From positions 1 to 64,000 of the forward strand of contig CACNGC010000001.1 of the NCBI GenBank assembly GCA_902619805.1: a DNA stretch of 64,000 bases, in the 5' to 3' direction. The stretch comes from an uncultured SAR116 cluster alpha proteobacterium (GTDB lineage Bacteria; Pseudomonadota; Alphaproteobacteria; Puniceispirillales; Marisalimonadaceae). This document shows positions 63,501 through 64,000 of this stretch, one piece after another; position 1 is the first letter of the stretch, and every line of letters starts with the position of its first letter. The position numbers were made by a program, and so were the translations under genes. The notes under the pieces are model-generated. The model was not told where the DNA came from. It saw only the letters and a program-made list of their open reading frames with translations, and made no database searches.

Positions 63501-64000
63501 TTAAGCAACTTCTCGACCACTTGCCCATACTTTTCTAATGATTGGTAAATCCTTTTTAATACTTAATCTAACCAAATCTGCTTTTAAACCTTCTTTAATC
63601 ATCCCTCTATCATTTAAGCCTGTAACTTTACAGGGGTTAGCAGTTACTGCAGCGATACTTTTGGGTAAATTATTAGATTTTATGCCCCACATTACGGCTG
63701 CCATCATCAATGATGAAGGCACATAATCAGAACTTAAAATATCTAGAAGGTTTTTATCAATAAGTGATTGAGCTGAAACATTACCTGAATGAGATCCTCC
63801 TCTTACTAAATTTGGTGCTCCCATTATTATTTTTATGTTACTGCTTTTACACTTTGTTGCTGCTTCAAGAGTGGTTGGAAACTCAGCTAAATTTATACCT
63901 TGTGAACAACTCTCTTCCACATCAGAAATTGTAGTATCATCATGACTGGCCAATACTGCATTTAATCTTTTACTAAATTTTATTGTTTCATTTTTATGTT
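63501..64000 (-). CDS. phnM: PhnM-like alpha-D-ribose 1-methylphosphonate 5-triphosphate diphosphatase, 3' part
   Basis: The frame is open to the window edge, so only the C-terminal 166 or so residues are present. 'VLASHDDTTISDVEESCSQG', 'NLAEFPTTLEAATKCKSSN' and 'VRGGSHSGNVSA' are PhnM signatures (amidohydrolase metal-binding His/Asp). It acts in the C-P lyase route of phosphonate use. The remaining phn genes, if present, lie beyond the window. acr3 follows. Confidence 0.92.
   Translation of the reverse strand, partial: HKNETIKFSKRLNAVLASHDDTTISDVEESCSQGINLAEFPTTLEAATKCKSSNIKIIMGAPNLVRGGSHSGNVSAQSLIDKNLLDILSSDYVPSSLMMAAVMWGIKSNNLPKSIAAVTANPCKVTGLNDRGMIKEGLKADLVRLSIKKDLPIIRKVWASGREVA

Overview
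The window looks like a piece of the chromosome of a free-living, probably marine alphaproteobacterium with a small, AT-rich genome. This is inferred from the very AT-rich coding sequence, short intergenic gaps, frequent translational coupling, several TTG starts, TRAP and tripartite-tricarboxylate (TctABC) transporters, many CaiB/BaiF, MmgE/PrpD and enoyl-CoA hydratase genes, an ACR3 arsenite exporter beside phnM, and a near absence of DNA-binding regulators. I cannot name the species. No rRNA, CRISPR array or intact tRNA was seen.

Layout. 0-5 kb: a small secreted protein, a CsaA-like tRNA-binding protein, a DapA-family enzyme, a DMT transporter, a zinc alcohol dehydrogenase and hpt. 5-10.4 kb: aromatic catabolism (pobA, pcaH, pcaG), a cNMP-binding protein and a Baeyer-Villiger monooxygenase. 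11.5-18 kb (minus strand): a catabolic operon made of a TauD-type dioxygenase, an enolase-superfamily enzyme, TctC-TctB-TctA and a frameshifted MmgE/PrpD gene. 18-25.7 kb: gamma-carbonic anhydrase, a CoA-transferase and enoyl-CoA hydratases, glutathione-dependent formaldehyde detoxification (frmA, fghA), a PcaB-like lyase and a small tautomerase-like protein. 25.8-38.9 kb: an HTD2-type hydratase, MmgE/PrpD, CoA-transferase, CitE-type lyase, MaoC hydratase and second CoA-transferase, followed by a DctPQM TRAP transporter, a second PrpD and an acyl-CoA dehydrogenase. Together these look like uptake and CoA-dependent breakdown of a C5 (branched) dicarboxylic acid to acetyl-CoA and pyruvate, or a module resembling the second cycle of the 3-hydroxypropionate bi-cycle. 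38.9-49.2 kb: AzlCD, RidA, SDR, hydrolase, a TPP enzyme, ppk-ppx polyphosphate turnover and a GAF protein.

The most unusual part is 49.2-59.6 kb. Three diverged copies of a roughly 130-bp block, each carrying the 3' half of an initiator tRNA-fMet gene (anticodon arm to CCA, minus strand), divide the region into two cassettes. The first is visibly richer in G+C than its surroundings and encodes an RND/MMPL exporter, a LolA-like periplasmic protein and an outer-membrane barrel. The second holds a complete Anbu system: circularly permuted ATP-grasp, alpha-E protein, transglutaminase and the Anbu proteasome-like Ntn-hydrolase. Remnants of an integrase-like start and 12-bp-period arm-like repeats lie beside the tRNA fragments. 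I read this as a stack of decayed tRNA-fMet integrations that keeps two biochemical cargo modules.

59.8-64 kb: small NTF2-like and ABM-like proteins, a secreted choice-of-anchor I beta-propeller protein, ACR3 and the 3' part of phnM, consistent with phosphorus scavenging and arsenate/arsenite handling.
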